DNA from: Hermodarchaeum sp048885185
GTDB lineage: Archaea; Asgardarchaeota; Hermodarchaeia; Hermodarchaeales; Hermodarchaeaceae
Direction: 5' to 3'
DNA: 15,379 nt
Assembly: GCA_048885185.1 (NCBI GenBank)
Contig: JBHLQC010000026.1
Span: 1-15,379, forward strand
The position numbers and the translations under genes were made by a program. The notes beneath the pieces are model-generated. The model was not told the DNA's origin. It was given only the letters and a program-made list of their open reading frames with translations, and ran no database searches. The number at the start of each line of letters is the position of its first letter. Positions within the stretch are counted from its first letter, which is position 1. Positions 15,097-15,379 of this stretch are shown here, piece by piece.

Positions 15097-15180
15097 AACA
15101 ACCTTGATTAGATATCTCGTCAAAACTGTAACTCTTGAATTCTTTTTTTGGCATTTGACCTTAGAAAAAATCATTTGGGT

Positions 15181-15379
15181 TCAAGATCGTTTTCCTTGTC
15201 GAGACTTAGTACTAATTACAATTGGGATCACAACGATAAGGAGTACAATCACGAAGGGTAAAATTTGTTCGCCTACCGATTGTGGGTAACTAACAGGGTC
15301 GCCAATGATTGCGGGAAAAAGAAATTCCTCAAAGGCAGAATAATAATCAAGAATGCCAAAGACTGATGCGCCTGCAAAT
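15181..15379 (-). CDS. Serine hydrolase copy C, C-terminal 65 residues only (runs off the right edge)
   Basis: Reading the minus strand from the edge gives FAGASVFGILDYYSAFEEFL and onward to QGKRS and a TGA at 15181-15183. It matches the C-terminus of copies A and B: the FAGA strand, the D-x-Y-S-x-F-E-E helix, FPAIIGD, the linker ending EQILPF, the transmembrane helix and the short basic tail. The final QGKRS differs from QRKRS/QRKRH. It shows that the array has at least three tandem copies on the same strand. The catalytic part lies outside the window. Confidence 0.88.
   Translation of the reverse strand, partial: FAGASVFGILDYYSAFEEFLFPAIIGDPVSYPQSVGEQILPFVIVLLIVVIPIVISTKSRQGKRS

Noticed and set aside
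12521..15379. Beta-lactamase resistance genes
   Set aside because: Only the general SxxK fold is present and the YxN Asn is replaced; C-terminal anchoring and tandem paralogues do not indicate beta-lactam hydrolysis.
1..15379. CRISPR arrays, tRNA or rRNA genes, transposases
   Set aside because: No regularly spaced repeats with unique spacers, no tRNA-like cloverleaf segments and no transposase motifs were noticed in the reading.

Overview
The window looks like a piece of an archaeal chromosome, most likely from an Asgard archaeon (a Thorarchaeia-like member would fit, but I cannot settle the lineage from sequence alone). The reasons are an ATP-dependent DNA ligase, a stand-alone OB-fold SSB/RPA-like protein, an archaeal-type RNase HII, a protein with a TFB (archaeal TFIIB) cyclin-type repeat, and a eukaryote-like Arf-family small GTPase fused to a longin-type domain. 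Shine-Dalgarno-like motifs precede many, though not all, of the starts, and GTG/TTG starts are common. No rRNA, tRNA, CRISPR array or transposase was seen.

Layout. 1-4413 (+) is the 3' part of a giant coiled-coil protein, open at the left edge, ending in a globular domain like a degenerate PLD/TrmB-sensor domain. 4430-6151 (-) is the ATP-dependent DNA ligase. It shares a 64-85 bp divergent promoter region with 6237-6593 (+), an OB-fold single-strand-binding-like protein, which is followed by 6636-7469 (+), a DedA/VTT membrane protein. 7357-7641 (-) is a probable small unknown gene whose 3' end overlaps the DedA tail in antisense. 7728-8393 (+) is RNase HII, convergent with 8413-10008 (-), a longin-like/winged-helix protein with a huge Lys/Glu helical tail. 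After a 445 bp gene-free stretch come 10454-11323 (-), the longin-Arf GTPase fusion, and 11345-12364 (-), a longin-like/Cys4/TFB-cyclin protein; the two are 21 bp apart and look like one operon with the TFB-like gene first. 12521-15379 (-) is a tandem array of membrane-anchored serine hydrolases (class C beta-lactamase/CubicO fold): two full copies and the 3' end of a third.

How the genes may work together. Ligase, OB protein and RNase HII form a loose DNA replication/repair neighbourhood. The most unusual block is 8413-12364: three neighbouring same-strand genes each begin with a longin-type (beta-beta-alpha-beta-beta-alpha) N-terminal domain. Two of these domains are clearly related to each other and carry DNA-binding-type modules (winged helix; TFB cyclin/HTH). 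The third carries an Arf-type G domain. Longin and roadblock domains are known platforms and regulators for small GTPases, so a GTPase-responsive transcription system is a reasonable hypothesis, but it is inference. The serine hydrolases are predicted to be exported and anchored by a C-terminal helix. They share a strongly conserved 36 bp upstream element that is a good candidate for a common promoter/operator.
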